Assembly: GCA_002350105.1 (NCBI GenBank)
Contig: DEDT01000011.1
Location: forward strand, 32,321 to 96,320
Length of the DNA: 64,000 bases
Direction: 5' to 3'
From: Selenomonadaceae bacterium UBA2897
GTDB taxonomy: Bacteria > Bacillota > Negativicutes > Selenomonadales > Selenomonadaceae
Under the pieces are notes generated by a model. It ran no database searches. It saw only the letters and a list, made by a program, of their open reading frames with translations, and was not told where the DNA came from. A program made the translations under genes and the position numbers. Below are positions 1-8,289 of this stretch, piece by piece (position 1 is the first letter of the stretch; each line of letters opens with the position of its first letter).

Positions 1-281
1 CATCCCTTCATATCGTCTCTTCGTTCTATGTCGTCCTGCTATCTGTCCCTGACGCGTGGGCGGCAGCGGTTTTGTGCAGTTCTATAGGTTGCATTTATTA
101 TATAATAGGTAACCGTCGCTGGCTTTGTCTTGTCGTACAAAAATTCGGGCGTGATTTTGTGCACTCTGTAGACGTCAGGGAGCGTAAATTTCTTTATAAT
201 GAAGATACACATAGAACGAGAGCTCGGGAAGCGGAGCAGGAAAGCGGCGCTTCCTCATAGAGAGATGGAAGGATGCGTTTC
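1..281 (+). promoter_or_regulatory. Leader and candidate promoter of the pentaheme cytochrome
   Basis: No gene is supported here. A TATAAT at 195-200 is a good -10 box, but the matching -35 position (172-177) is poor, which suggests an activator-dependent promoter. An imperfect Crp/Fnr-like element (GTGATTTTGTGCAC) lies at 151-164, at a non-standard distance. A GGAAGG ribosome binding site at 267-272 serves the downstream ATG at 282. Confidence 0.4.
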
Positions 282-860
282 ATGATGAAAGAGAAACTGC
301 GGGCGCTGGCTGACTGGGCCAGGCGTAAGCCGTTCCACGTGATCGGCGGTGTATTGATTTTATTTGTATTGGCGAATGTGGCCATGTGGCAGGCTGAGAA
401 ATATCCCTCGCTAGCCTGCTCGCCCTGCCATGTCATGGATCCCTACGTGCAGGGCTATCATGGCCAGGCTGCTGAGGGGAAGGTACTGGCACAGACCCAT
501 GCCGAGGCTGGTGTCAACTGCATCGATTGCCATGACAATGGGATCGAGGACAAGGTGCAGGAGACGGTCTGGTACGTGACGGATGATTTCGACGATCCGC
601 CGCTGAAACGTGACTTCGGCAATGAGATGTGCCTGAAGTGCCATAAGGATCTCGATGCCATCGTTGCGAAGACGGATATGGGGAACGGCGTCAACCCGCA
701 TAACTCGCATCTCGGAGACCTCAACTGCGAGGATTGCCACAAGATGCATAATAAGTCCGAGGCGGCCTGCATGAAGTGTCACGACTTTGATTTCCTGCAG
801 ACACTGCCTGCCGAGTGGATGACAAAGGATGAGATGGCGCAGATTCACGCGAAAAAATAA
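282..860 (+). CDS. NapC/NirT-like membrane-anchored pentaheme cytochrome c
   Basis: About 192 residues with an N-terminal membrane anchor (roughly residues 18-38) followed by five CxxCH heme motifs: CSPCH, CIDCH, CLKCH, CEDCH and CMKCH. NapC/NirT/NrfH-type proteins oxidise menaquinol at the membrane and pass electrons to periplasmic reductases. The usual count is four hemes, so five is a variation. An upstream ATG at 273 abuts the Shine-Dalgarno GGAAGG directly; the ATG at 282 has normal spacing and is preferred. The gene stands alone before a terminator, and its partner reductase is not in the window. Maturation would need the Ccm genes just downstream. Confidence 0.8.
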   Translation: MMKEKLRALADWARRKPFHVIGGVLILFVLANVAMWQAEKYPSLACSPCHVMDPYVQGYHGQAAEGKVLAQTHAEAGVNCIDCHDNGIEDKVQETVWYVTDDFDDPPLKRDFGNEMCLKCHKDLDAIVAKTDMGNGVNPHNSHLGDLNCEDCHKMHNKSEAACMKCHDFDFLQTLPAEWMTKDEMAQIHAKK

Positions 861-877
861 TACGTTTGTCGTTTTAT

Positions 878-900
878 CCCTGCTTCGGCAGGGTTTTTTT
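878..900 (+). terminator. Rho-independent terminator after the cytochrome gene
   Basis: Six-base stem CCCTGC/GCAGGG around a TTCG tetraloop, followed by seven T residues. Confidence 0.9.
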
Positions 901-901
901 G

Positions 902-964
902 GTGATTTAAATCACTATGTATGTTGCAACAGTCACACACATGGTGAACTTTTCATGTTATAAT
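902..964 (+). promoter_or_regulatory. Crp/Fnr-type operator and -10 box before the first crp-like gene
   Basis: The perfect palindrome GTGATTTAAATCAC lies at 902-915 and matches the Crp/Fnr half-site layout GTGA-N6-TCAC. A consensus TATAAT lies at 959-964 without a recognisable -35. With a start near 971 the palindrome is centred near -62, the class I activator position. Auto-regulation or control by the second Crp/Fnr protein is inferred. Confidence 0.55.
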
Positions 965-1005
965 GGGAGACAAATAGACAAAAAAATAAGAATGAAGGTG
1001 TGAAT

Positions 1006-1692
1006 ATGAAACTTCAGGGGGCGGATCTGGTCGGCTTGCCACTTTTTCGCGATCTGGCACCGGCGGAGATCGATCGCTTTTTGCAGGCGACGGGTGTGCA
1101 AGTGCGCGAGTATGAGAAGAAGACGCGCATGATGAAGGCGTATGAGCCGAACAAGTACATCGGCGTGATGGTCAGTGGCGAGGCTTTTGTCGTGGCAGAG
1201 GATCGCTTTGGCAATGAATCCGTGGCGCATCATCTGGAGCGCGGCGCGATGTTTGGCAGCACTTCGGCGATCCTGCCGGGTGTGGAGAATATCAGCGCGC
1301 TCGATGCGCTCACGGACGTCGTTGCCATCCTGGTTTCATATCATGACCTGATTACGGTGGGGCCTCGGCTGGGGCGGATTCATGGCATCGTCATGAAGAA
1401 CCTTTTGGAGGCGTTCTCCCGCAAGAATTTCTCCCTGACGCAGAAGTTGGAGCTGCTCTCGCAGAAGACCCTGCGGGAACGCCTGATCCTCTATCTCATG
1501 CAGCGGGAGAAGAGCCAGCAGCGTGAGCATGTGCGCGTGCCGGGACGTTGCCAGATGGCCAAGGAGATGGAGTGCAACCGCAGTGCACTCACCCGGGAGA
1601 TTAATGATATGAAGGCGTGCGGCGTACTGGTCTGCGGGGATGGCTGGATGAAGCTGGATCCGGTGCAGCTTGCGCGTATGGATAGGGCCTAG
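1006..1692 (+). CDS. Crp/Fnr family transcriptional regulator
   Basis: About 228 residues: an N-terminal cyclic-nucleotide-binding-like beta-barrel (roughly 10-130), a dimer helix, and a C-terminal winged helix with the recognition helix around the residues CNRSALTREIN. There is no Fnr-type N-terminal cysteine cluster, so an oxygen-sensing Fe-S cluster is not supported. The ATG at 1006 has GAAGG seven bases upstream; a GTG at 1000 overlaps that site and is less likely. It is followed within a few bases by the ccm operon, so it may be cotranscribed with it and control respiratory genes. Confidence 0.8.
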   Translation: MKLQGADLVGLPLFRDLAPAEIDRFLQATGVQVREYEKKTRMMKAYEPNKYIGVMVSGEAFVVAEDRFGNESVAHHLERGAMFGSTSAILPGVENISALDALTDVVAILVSYHDLITVGPRLGRIHGIVMKNLLEAFSRKNFSLTQKLELLSQKTLRERLILYLMQREKSQQREHVRVPGRCQMAKEMECNRSALTREINDMKACGVLVCGDGWMKLDPVQLARMDRA

Positions 1693-1695
1693 GGT

Positions 1696-2316
1696 ATGTG
1701 GAGTATCGATTTTGAGGACGTCGGCATGACGTTCGGTGCGCGAACCATTTTCTCCGGAATTACGCATCGGATAGAGGGCGGACGGATCACTGCCGTTATC
1801 GGACAGAATGGCAGCGGGAAATCGACCTGCCTGCGTCTGGCGGGGCATTTGCTGCGGCCAACACAGGGAACGGTTATCGTTCAGCGGGATGGAGAGACTT
1901 TGCGGCAGGGTGCCCTGCGGCAGGAGATCGGCATGGTAACGCCGGAGCTGCGTTTTTATCCGCGGCTTACGGCACGTGAAAATATGACGTTTTTGCTCGG
2001 CTTGCGCGGCAAACAGCTGGATGAACAGGCCTATCAGCAGGCCTTGCGGCAAGTTGGGCTGGAGACGGAAGCTGTCGCGCATACCATGACGGGAGAATTT
2101 TCGACGGGGATGCGCCAGCGGTTGAAATTGGCTGTGCTCTTTCTTGTTGATGCCCATATCTGGCTGCTCGATGAGCCGGGGGCTAATCTCGATGCGGCGG
2201 GACGCAGTATGGTGCTGCAGGCCGCACGCGAGGCAGCGCAGGCGGGCAGGCTCGTCTTGCTCGCGACGAACGATCCGGGGGAGGAGGAGGTCGCTGATGA
2301 CATCATCCACCTTTGA
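1696..2316 (+). CDS. ccmA: Heme exporter ATP-binding protein CcmA
   Basis: ABC ATPase of 206 residues, the usual CcmA size. Walker A is GQNGSGKST, the signature region is FSTGMRQRLKLA, and Walker B is WLLDEPGANLD. CcmA hydrolyses ATP on the cytoplasmic face to release holo-CcmE from CcmC in cytochrome c maturation. It begins four bases after the crp stop and overlaps ccmB by 20 bases, indicating one operon. The assignment rests mainly on the following ccmB, C, E and F genes. Confidence 0.88.
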   Translation: MWSIDFEDVGMTFGARTIFSGITHRIEGGRITAVIGQNGSGKSTCLRLAGHLLRPTQGTVIVQRDGETLRQGALRQEIGMVTPELRFYPRLTARENMTFLLGLRGKQLDEQAYQQALRQVGLETEAVAHTMTGEFSTGMRQRLKLAVLFLVDAHIWLLDEPGANLDAAGRSMVLQAAREAAQAGRLVLLATNDPGEEEVADDIIHL

Positions 2317-2968
2317 GGGCGCACGGCTCGTGCTGCGCAAGGAACTGCGCTGCAGCCTGCGTGAGCCCGCGGCCTGGGGCGCGATGTTCATGTTCGCGCT
2401 CACGACGCTGGCCTGCGTGAGTCTGAGCCTCAGTGGCATGACACTGGAGCCGAAGCTTTTGGCGGCACTTTTATGGGTCATCCTGTTCTTCGCTTCCATG
2501 GCGGGGGCAGACCGCGGTTTCGGCGACGAAGACCTTGCGCGGACGCTGCCCGCCTTGCAGCTGTACGGTGCGGCGCAGGCCGTGCTCTTCGGCAAGATGC
2601 TCTATACGGGTGTGCTGTTGCTCGGGCTGGCGGCGTTCACGGTGCCTCTTTACCTCATCTTTATGGATGTGACGCTGACGTCGCCGGGTATTTTCCTGCT
2701 GACGCTCTTGGCTGGACTCTGGGGCGTGGCCGTGGCGGGCACGCTGCTCGGAGCGCTGGCTACGGGGGCGCGGGTTCGAAGCGGTCTCTGCACCGTGCTC
2801 ATGCTGCCGATTATTCTGCCGGTGTTCCTGCCGGCCATCGCGCTGACGGCCGCGGCTTTCGGCGGCGGTGCGGTGGCGGTGTCGTACCTCGGCGGCATGG
2901 TGCTCTACGACCTCGTGCTGAGCGTAGGGGCATCGATTTTGTTCGACTATCTTTGGTACGAAGACTAG
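2297..2968 (+). CDS. ccmB: Heme exporter membrane protein CcmB
   Basis: An integral membrane protein of 223 residues with about six hydrophobic segments. It is the CcmA partner in the CcmABCD complex. The start is the ATG at 2297 (MTSSTFEG), overlapping ccmA and preceded by a GGAGGAGG ribosome binding site inside ccmA; the open frame continues further upstream but there it is only ccmA in another frame. The stop codon TAG is the first triplet of a 37-bp dispersed repeat. Confidence 0.85.
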   Translation: MTSSTFEGARLVLRKELRCSLREPAAWGAMFMFALTTLACVSLSLSGMTLEPKLLAALLWVILFFASMAGADRGFGDEDLARTLPALQLYGAAQAVLFGKMLYTGVLLLGLAAFTVPLYLIFMDVTLTSPGIFLLTLLAGLWGVAVAGTLLGALATGARVRSGLCTVLMLPIILPVFLPAIALTAAAFGGGAVAVSYLGGMVLYDLVLSVGASILFDYLWYED

Positions 2969-3002
2969 TCAGGTCGCCTCTGGGCGAGCTTGACATCCTT
3001 AT
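2966..3002 (+). repeat. 37-bp dispersed repeat, copy 1
   Basis: Identical to 63849-63885 except for a four-base hairpin loop. The core is GTCGCC-NNNN-GGCGAGC followed by TTGACATCCTTAT. The repeat provides the ccmB stop codon and sits between ccmB and ccmC. Confidence 0.75.
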
Positions 3003-3020
3003 TCGATAGGAGGGATTAGA

Positions 3021-3695
3021 GTGGATAGTAGCGTGTGGAGAGCACGGCTGCTGCATGGCTTGACGGCTGTATTAACGCTGGGCGTGCTCTTTGCGGTTTT
3101 TTTCGTTGTGCCGCCGGCGCAGGGGCTGGGGTATTACGTGCGCATCGCCTTTTTCCATATTCCGGTGGCCTGGGTCTCGGTGCTCGCTTTCCTGCTGAGT
3201 GCCTGGTGGGCCGCTAAGGTTTTGCGGCATCATGATGCGCACGCGGATGCGCTTTCGGCGAAGTCGGCGCAGCTGGGCTTTATCTTTACCGTATTCGCGA
3301 CGCTGAGCGGTGCGTTTTTCTCCAAGCTGACCTGGGGCAGCTATTGGAACTGGGACCCGCGGCAGACGACGATCTTCGTGCTGATGCTCATCTACGGTGC
3401 CTATCTCACGCTGCGCGCAGCCATGCCGGATCCCGCACGGCGGGCGCGGGTAGCAGCGGTCTATTCGCTGTTCTCGTGTCTCACGGTGCCATTTCTCGTC
3501 TTTATCATTCCGCGTTTTTATTTTTCACTGCATCCGCAGCCGGTACTCAACAGCAGCGGCAGCATCGATATGGATCCGGTGATGCTGGCGACGCTGCTGG
3601 CGGCACTACTTGATATGACATTGATTTTTTGGGGACTGCTCTACCACGGGGTGGCAGGACATCCGCCGCAAGGAAAGGCAGGGGATACTGTATGA
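3021..3695 (+). CDS. ccmC: Heme lyase/handling protein CcmC
   Basis: A 224-residue, six-helix membrane protein carrying the tryptophan-rich WWD heme-handling motif (WGSYWNWDPRQT, about residues 103-114). CcmC loads heme onto the chaperone CcmE on the outer face of the cytoplasmic membrane. The start is GTG at 3021 with AGGAGGG six bases upstream. It overlaps ccmE by a few bases. Confidence 0.92.
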   Translation: MDSSVWRARLLHGLTAVLTLGVLFAVFFVVPPAQGLGYYVRIAFFHIPVAWVSVLAFLLSAWWAAKVLRHHDAHADALSAKSAQLGFIFTVFATLSGAFFSKLTWGSYWNWDPRQTTIFVLMLIYGAYLTLRAAMPDPARRARVAAVYSLFSCLTVPFLVFIIPRFYFSLHPQPVLNSSGSIDMDPVMLATLLAALLDMTLIFWGLLYHGVAGHPPQGKAGDTV

Positions 3696-4069
3696 ACCGC
3701 AAGATCATTCTGCTCGTCGTGCTGCTCGTCGCCTTTGGCGGCTATGCGGCATGGAGTTTTGCTGACTCGGTGACACCCTATGTGGGCATTGATCAGGCTA
3801 TGCAGGAGAGGGGAACCGTGCAGGTCAAGGGTCTGCGCGCAGAGAATGCGGAGCCGCCGCATATGGAGGGCAAGGAGTTCGTCTTTACCCTGCAGGATGA
3901 AGATACGGGCACGCAGCTTCTCGTGCGCTACAAGGGTACGAAGCCGGATCAGTTCGACGAAGCACATCACGTCGTCGCCATCGGCAAGTATCAGGATGGG
4001 GTATTCCGGGCGGATAAATTGCTCATCAAGTGCCCCTCGAAATATGAAAAAGAAAAGGGGAATGTCTGA
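3692..4069 (+). CDS. ccmE: CcmE heme chaperone, CxxxY variant
   Basis: A membrane-anchored periplasmic heme chaperone of 125 residues. In the usual family a histidine binds heme covalently; here the equivalent segment is CPSKY (Cys114, Tyr118). This CxxxY variant is known from archaea and Desulfovibrio, whose Ccm systems also lack CcmG and CcmH. The N-terminal anchor covers residues 4-24, and the rest is the OB-fold. The ATG at 3692 lies just inside the 3' end of ccmC, and the TGA overlaps the ccmF ATG by one base, so translation is coupled. Confidence 0.9.
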   Translation: MNRKIILLVVLLVAFGGYAAWSFADSVTPYVGIDQAMQERGTVQVKGLRAENAEPPHMEGKEFVFTLQDEDTGTQLLVRYKGTKPDQFDEAHHVVAIGKYQDGVFRADKLLIKCPSKYEKEKGNV

Positions 4070-6168
4070 TGTATGGGGATCTCCTGCTCGCTCTCGCGCT
4101 GTTCTTCTCGCTCTGTGCGATGCTCGGCTACGTTGTTGCACATGGGAAAAAGGCAGTCTGGGGGAAGCGCCTGACCTGGCTTTCGGCAGCTTTTGGCGTT
4201 GCGGCCAGTGCTTATTTGATGGTATTGATTTTCCAGAACCGCTTTGATATCGCCTATGTGGCGGGGTACTCCTCGGCGGAACTGCCGACGATGTATAAAA
4301 TCTCCGTGTTCTGGGCGGGCCAGCAGGGGTCTTTCCTGCTTTGGCTGTTCATCCACATGATTGCAGGTCTCATCCTCTGCACGCGCCAGCGTCTGGCCAA
4401 TGGCGGCATGGCACTCTACCTCGCGCTTCAGTCTGCGCTCGTGGTGCTCGTGCTGGCCAAGAGTCCGTTCGCGCCGGCCGCGCAGGCCGTGACGAATGGT
4501 CAGGGCCTTAACCCGCTGCTGCAGGACCCCTGGATGGCCGTACATCCGCCGATTATCTTCGTCGGCTATGCGCTGCTGGCCGTGCCCCTCGTCTATGCGC
4601 TCTGCGCGCTGCTGAAAGGCGAACAGAGCCTCGACTGGCTGAAACCGGCGCGCAACTGGCTGCTCGTCGCCTGGGCTTTCCTCGGCGCAGGCATCTTCAT
4701 CGGCGGCTATTGGGCCTACAAAGTGCTGGGCTGGGGCGGCTTCTGGGGCTGGGACCCGGTCGAGAACTCCTCCCTCGTGCCCTGGCTGCTGGCGACGGTG
4801 CTGCTGCATGTGCTGCACGTGGCGCGCGTGCGTAAGGCTGCACTCTCCCTCGTGCATCTCGCCGCGATTTTTACCTATGCCTTCGTGCTCTACGGCACGT
4901 TCCTCACGCGCAGCGGCATCCTCGGTGACTTTTCTGTGCATTCCTTCAGTGGCTCGAGCATCGGCCTGACCATCGCCATCGTGAACGGCCTCGTGCTCAT
5001 GGCCGGGCTCATCGTGCTGGCCGTGCGCGCTAACACGCTGCCGAAAGGCGAAGTCTACCCGGCCTATGCGAGCCGCGAGTTTATCGTGCTCCTGGGCATG
5101 TTGGTGACGGTCTTCATCACGGCCCTCGTCTTCCTCGGCATGTCCATGCCGCTCCTCACGCAGCTTGTGGGGAGGCCGGCGGCCGTGGATACGGCGTTCT
5201 ACGTGCGCACGACGATGCCACTGGCCATCGTGCTCATGCTGACGCTTGCCTGTGCCTGCCTGCGCCGCTATGGTGAGGGCAATGTCCTGTCCAAGGGCAG
5301 ATTGCCCGCTGTATTGCTCGTGGTCGGCATGGCCGCGGCCTTTGCCGTGGGGGTGCGTCAGGTGCTGCCCATCATCCTTTCCGGCGCGGCCCTCGGTGCC
5401 GTGGGCGCTTCGGCGATCAGTTGGCGCCAGCACGGACTGGGGCTCGGCGGCATGATTGCCCATGCGGGCGTCGGGCTTGCGCTCATGGCCATGGTCTTCG
5501 CGGGCAGCGGCAGCCAGGAAGTGACGCAGGAAATGACGCCGGGCGAACCCGTGCAGTTGCTTGGCCACGAGATTACCTATGTCGGCCAGGAATTCGACGA
5601 GGACGGCAAGGCTAAGCACTACATCTACAAGGTAGATGGCCGCGAGGTGCGCGCGCTCACGAAGCTTCACGCCAACGGGGAGGACGCGGCGCGTGAGCCC
5701 GCCATCGACAAGACCCTGATGGGCGATGTTTACCTCGCGCCGGTGCCGCCGAAGGATAGCGGCCGCCAGGAAATGACGCTGAAGTATGGCAAGATGAAGA
5801 TGGATGATCTCTTTGCCTACCGGTTCGACGATGTGAAGATGGAACAGCAGGGCGGCAGTAAGATGCTCGTCACGGCTGAGATTGCGATTACGGACGGCCA
5901 GACGGTCGAGCGCTACTATCCGACCATCCTCGCGACGATGGATGGCGGTACTTCGCAGCCGATTCCCATCTATGATGGCAAGAAGCGCATCCGCCTCACG
6001 GGCATTGCGGAGAACAATTCAGCGGCCCGTATCGAGATCCTGCCTTCCGTCGAGGAGGAGGCCGGTCAGCCCATCACGGCGCACGTGAGCACGAAGCCCT
6101 TCATCTGGCTGCTTTGGCTCAGCAGCATAATGGTGGTTGCGGGATCCCTGATTGCTGTAAAAAAATAA
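4069..6168 (+). CDS. ccmF: Cytochrome c heme lyase CcmF
   Basis: A 699-residue polytopic membrane protein with the WWD motif (WGGFWGWDPVENSS, about residues 223-236), flanking conserved histidines, and a large C-terminal periplasmic loop before a final helix. CcmF transfers heme from CcmE to apocytochromes. It is the last gene of the ccm operon. No ccmG, ccmH or ccmI follows, in line with the CxxxY-type CcmE. Confidence 0.92.
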   Translation: MYGDLLLALALFFSLCAMLGYVVAHGKKAVWGKRLTWLSAAFGVAASAYLMVLIFQNRFDIAYVAGYSSAELPTMYKISVFWAGQQGSFLLWLFIHMIAGLILCTRQRLANGGMALYLALQSALVVLVLAKSPFAPAAQAVTNGQGLNPLLQDPWMAVHPPIIFVGYALLAVPLVYALCALLKGEQSLDWLKPARNWLLVAWAFLGAGIFIGGYWAYKVLGWGGFWGWDPVENSSLVPWLLATVLLHVLHVARVRKAALSLVHLAAIFTYAFVLYGTFLTRSGILGDFSVHSFSGSSIGLTIAIVNGLVLMAGLIVLAVRANTLPKGEVYPAYASREFIVLLGMLVTVFITALVFLGMSMPLLTQLVGRPAAVDTAFYVRTTMPLAIVLMLTLACACLRRYGEGNVLSKGRLPAVLLVVGMAAAFAVGVRQVLPIILSGAALGAVGASAISWRQHGLGLGGMIAHAGVGLALMAMVFAGSGSQEVTQEMTPGEPVQLLGHEITYVGQEFDEDGKAKHYIYKVDGREVRALTKLHANGEDAAREPAIDKTLMGDVYLAPVPPKDSGRQEMTLKYGKMKMDDLFAYRFDDVKMEQQGGSKMLVTAEIAITDGQTVERYYPTILATMDGGTSQPIPIYDGKKRIRLTGIAENNSAARIEILPSVEEEAGQPITAHVSTKPFIWLLWLSSIMVVAGSLIAVKK

Positions 6169-6190
6169 AATAGCATACAAAGTAATAAGA

Positions 6191-6225
6191 AGAAGCTTTG
6201 CCTGTGCGGGCAGGGCTTCTCTTTT
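6191..6225 (+). terminator. Terminator of the ccm operon
   Basis: Inverted repeat AGAAGC/GCTTCT with inner CCTG/CAGG pairing, followed by CTTTT. Confidence 0.7.
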
Positions 6226-6265
6226 ATAGGCGGAATTTATATCAGCATAAAATTTTTTAAATCTG

Positions 6266-6307
6266 GTTGCCCGCGCAACATCATGCCAGACCACGCAATG
6301 CTATAAT
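6266..6307 (+). promoter_or_regulatory. nrfHA promoter with palindromic operator
   Basis: TATAAT at 6302-6307 gives a likely start near 6314. The inverted repeat GTTGC-CCGC-GCAAC at 6266-6279 is then centred at about -41.5, the class II Crp/Fnr activator position, and no -35 is visible. The half-site differs from the GTGA type seen before narG. Confidence 0.5.
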
Positions 6308-6378
6308 GAAGATAAATCAAAGCACAATACGCTTGATTCTATGTGAGAAAGCAAAGGATGAGAGGAGGGGAAACGAGC

Positions 6379-6867
6379 ATGGAGCTGAAGGAGCTGTTCA
6401 AGAAGCATACGCTGGCCTGCCTGGCGGGAGGATTTGTCATTGGCCTGGCCGTGTGCGGTGTCGGTTCGGCGGCAATGTCGTTCTCCGGATCGCCGGAGTT
6501 CTGCGGCACGTGCCATGCGATGAAGCATGAAGCCTGGACTTTCGCAGATTCGACGCACAGCAATCTGGAGTGCGCGGATTGCCATCTGCCCCATGACAAC
6601 ATGGCGATCTATTTCATCGAGAAGGGCCGCACGGGCATGATTGATACCTATCACGAGGTTCTGCGCGACTATCCGGCGCATATCAAGCTGTCGGATAATG
6701 CGAAGAAGACCGTTGATGGCAACTGTATTCGCTGCCACAAGAACACGATGAAAAACGTCCATGCAGATATGGGGGTTGATCTGGATACGGGCGCTGACTG
6801 CATGAAGTGCCACAGCCGGATTGCCCATGGTTCGAATCACATTGAGAGGGGGATAAAAGTTGAGTAA
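6379..6867 (+). CDS. nrfH: Tetraheme menaquinol dehydrogenase NrfH
   Basis: A 162-residue protein with one N-terminal membrane anchor (about residues 12-32) and four CxxCH motifs: CGTCH, CADCH, CIRCH and CMKCH. NrfH takes electrons from menaquinol and feeds NrfA. The ATG at 6379 has a strong GAGGAGGGG about eight bases upstream. It overlaps nrfA by eight bases, the normal nrfHA arrangement. Confidence 0.93.
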   Translation: MELKELFKKHTLACLAGGFVIGLAVCGVGSAAMSFSGSPEFCGTCHAMKHEAWTFADSTHSNLECADCHLPHDNMAIYFIEKGRTGMIDTYHEVLRDYPAHIKLSDNAKKTVDGNCIRCHKNTMKNVHADMGVDLDTGADCMKCHSRIAHGSNHIERGIKVE

Positions 6868-8140
6868 GTTGCAGAAAATCATCGCCGGCATCGCAGCTGT
6901 ATGCTTTGTCTTCTTCGGCTTTGTGGTGTTCCGCATCGCAGCCGCGCCGAATGACAACAGCGTCAAGCTGGCCAAGATCCCGGAAGATAAAAAATTAACG
7001 ACCGATGCTTACAAGGATGCCTACCCGTTGGAGTACGAGTCCTACATGAAGAACAATATGGGCGGCAAGTCGCCGACGGGTTACGGCGGCAGCGATCCGG
7101 GGGTCTCCTATCTGGAGATGCAGCCGGAGATGCTCGAGAACTTCAAGGGCTATAAGTTTGCCCTGCAGTACGATGTGGCCCGCGGCCATACCCATGCGGG
7201 CGAGGACTTCCTGAACACGAAGCGCCTGCCGGGCCAGAAGGGCTCCTGCATTACCTGCAAAGGCTCTTATATGTATGATGTCTACTTCAAACAGAGCGGC
7301 TGGGACTATGCGTCAAAGCCCATCAATGACGTCATCGCGCCAATCAAGGATGATGAGTGGTTTGGCTGCTCGTCCTGCCATGATCCTGAGACCATGGAGT
7401 TGCGCGTCTATCAGCAGGGCTTTGTCGATGCGATGGCCCGCCGTGGCGTCGATGTGAACAATGCGCCGCATAACGACAAGCGCGCCTATGTCTGCGCACA
7501 GTGCCACAACGAGTATTATTTCAAGGCCGAAGATGGCCGCGTCGATCATCCTTGGGATAACGGCCTCGAGCCGGAGGACGAGTTCCAGTTCTATCAGAGC
7601 GGCCAGGCTGGCGCGTTCAAGGGCGACTGGAAACAGCCGGATTCCCAGACGATGATGCTCAAAGCACAGCATCCGGACTTCGAGATCTGGGCTACGAGCG
7701 TGCATGCGGAGAACGGCGTCACCTGCGTGGACTGCCATATGCCGTACATGCGCAAGGACGGCCAGAAATACACGTCCCACTGGATGACGAGCCCGCTCAA
7801 GACGGTGCAGGAATCCTGCCTGAAGTGCCATGACGAGAGCGCTCAGACGCTGATCAACCGCGTCAAGACGATTCACGACAACAACTACAAGCTGCAGCGT
7901 CTGGCTGGCCAGGCGGTATCGGAGGCCCATCTCGCCATCAAGGCCGCGATGGATGCCGGTGTCCCGACGGAACAGCTCGACGGTGCCCGCCTGAAACTGC
8001 GTGAAGCTTCCTTCTATTGGGATTGGATTGCCGCAGAGAACGGCAACGGCTTCCATAACCCGGATAAGTGCATGCGCGTCAGCGGCGAAGCCATTGACCT
8101 GGCCCACAAAGCCAAGGCAGAGGCCGATGCCCTGCACTAA
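6860..8140 (+). CDS. nrfA: Ammonia-forming cytochrome c nitrite reductase NrfA
   Basis: A pentaheme periplasmic reductase converting nitrite to ammonium with six electrons. The active-site heme motif is CITCK (Cys130-Lys134), the diagnostic lysine-ligated heme; the others are CSSCH (from Cys170), CAQCH, CVDCH and CLKCH. Residues 7-28 form the N-terminal signal or anchor. The TTG start at 6860 overlaps nrfH. With NarGHI upstream in the pathway, this completes nitrate to ammonium. Confidence 0.95.
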   Translation: MSKLQKIIAGIAAVCFVFFGFVVFRIAAAPNDNSVKLAKIPEDKKLTTDAYKDAYPLEYESYMKNNMGGKSPTGYGGSDPGVSYLEMQPEMLENFKGYKFALQYDVARGHTHAGEDFLNTKRLPGQKGSCITCKGSYMYDVYFKQSGWDYASKPINDVIAPIKDDEWFGCSSCHDPETMELRVYQQGFVDAMARRGVDVNNAPHNDKRAYVCAQCHNEYYFKAEDGRVDHPWDNGLEPEDEFQFYQSGQAGAFKGDWKQPDSQTMMLKAQHPDFEIWATSVHAENGVTCVDCHMPYMRKDGQKYTSHWMTSPLKTVQESCLKCHDESAQTLINRVKTIHDNNYKLQRLAGQAVSEAHLAIKAAMDAGVPTEQLDGARLKLREASFYWDWIAAENGNGFHNPDKCMRVSGEAIDLAHKAKAEADALH

Positions 8141-8171
8141 GCAGTACGACCGGTAAGATTATCGCGACATG

Positions 8172-8214
8172 AAGAACACCCTATCTTCCACCAGAGGATA
8201 GGGTGTTCTTTTTC
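8172..8214 (+). terminator. Terminator after nrfHA
   Basis: A 13-bp perfect stem (AGAACACCCTATC / GATAGGGTGTTCT) followed by a T run. Confidence 0.93.
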
Positions 8215-8289
8215 TGTGCAGGCAAATATCCCGCAGGCGTTGCGGTCAGGCAGGTCTGCGGGATACAATTAGTTTATGAGGCGTATGGC

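Noticed and set aside
151..164. GTGATTTTGTGCAC as a Crp/Fnr site for the first cytochrome
   Set aside because: One half-site is imperfect and the distance to the best -10 is about -49, not a standard activator position.
3991..5670. 559-codon minus frame opposite ccmF
   Set aside because: His/Arg/Glu-rich low-complexity translation typical of antisense of a membrane-protein gene.
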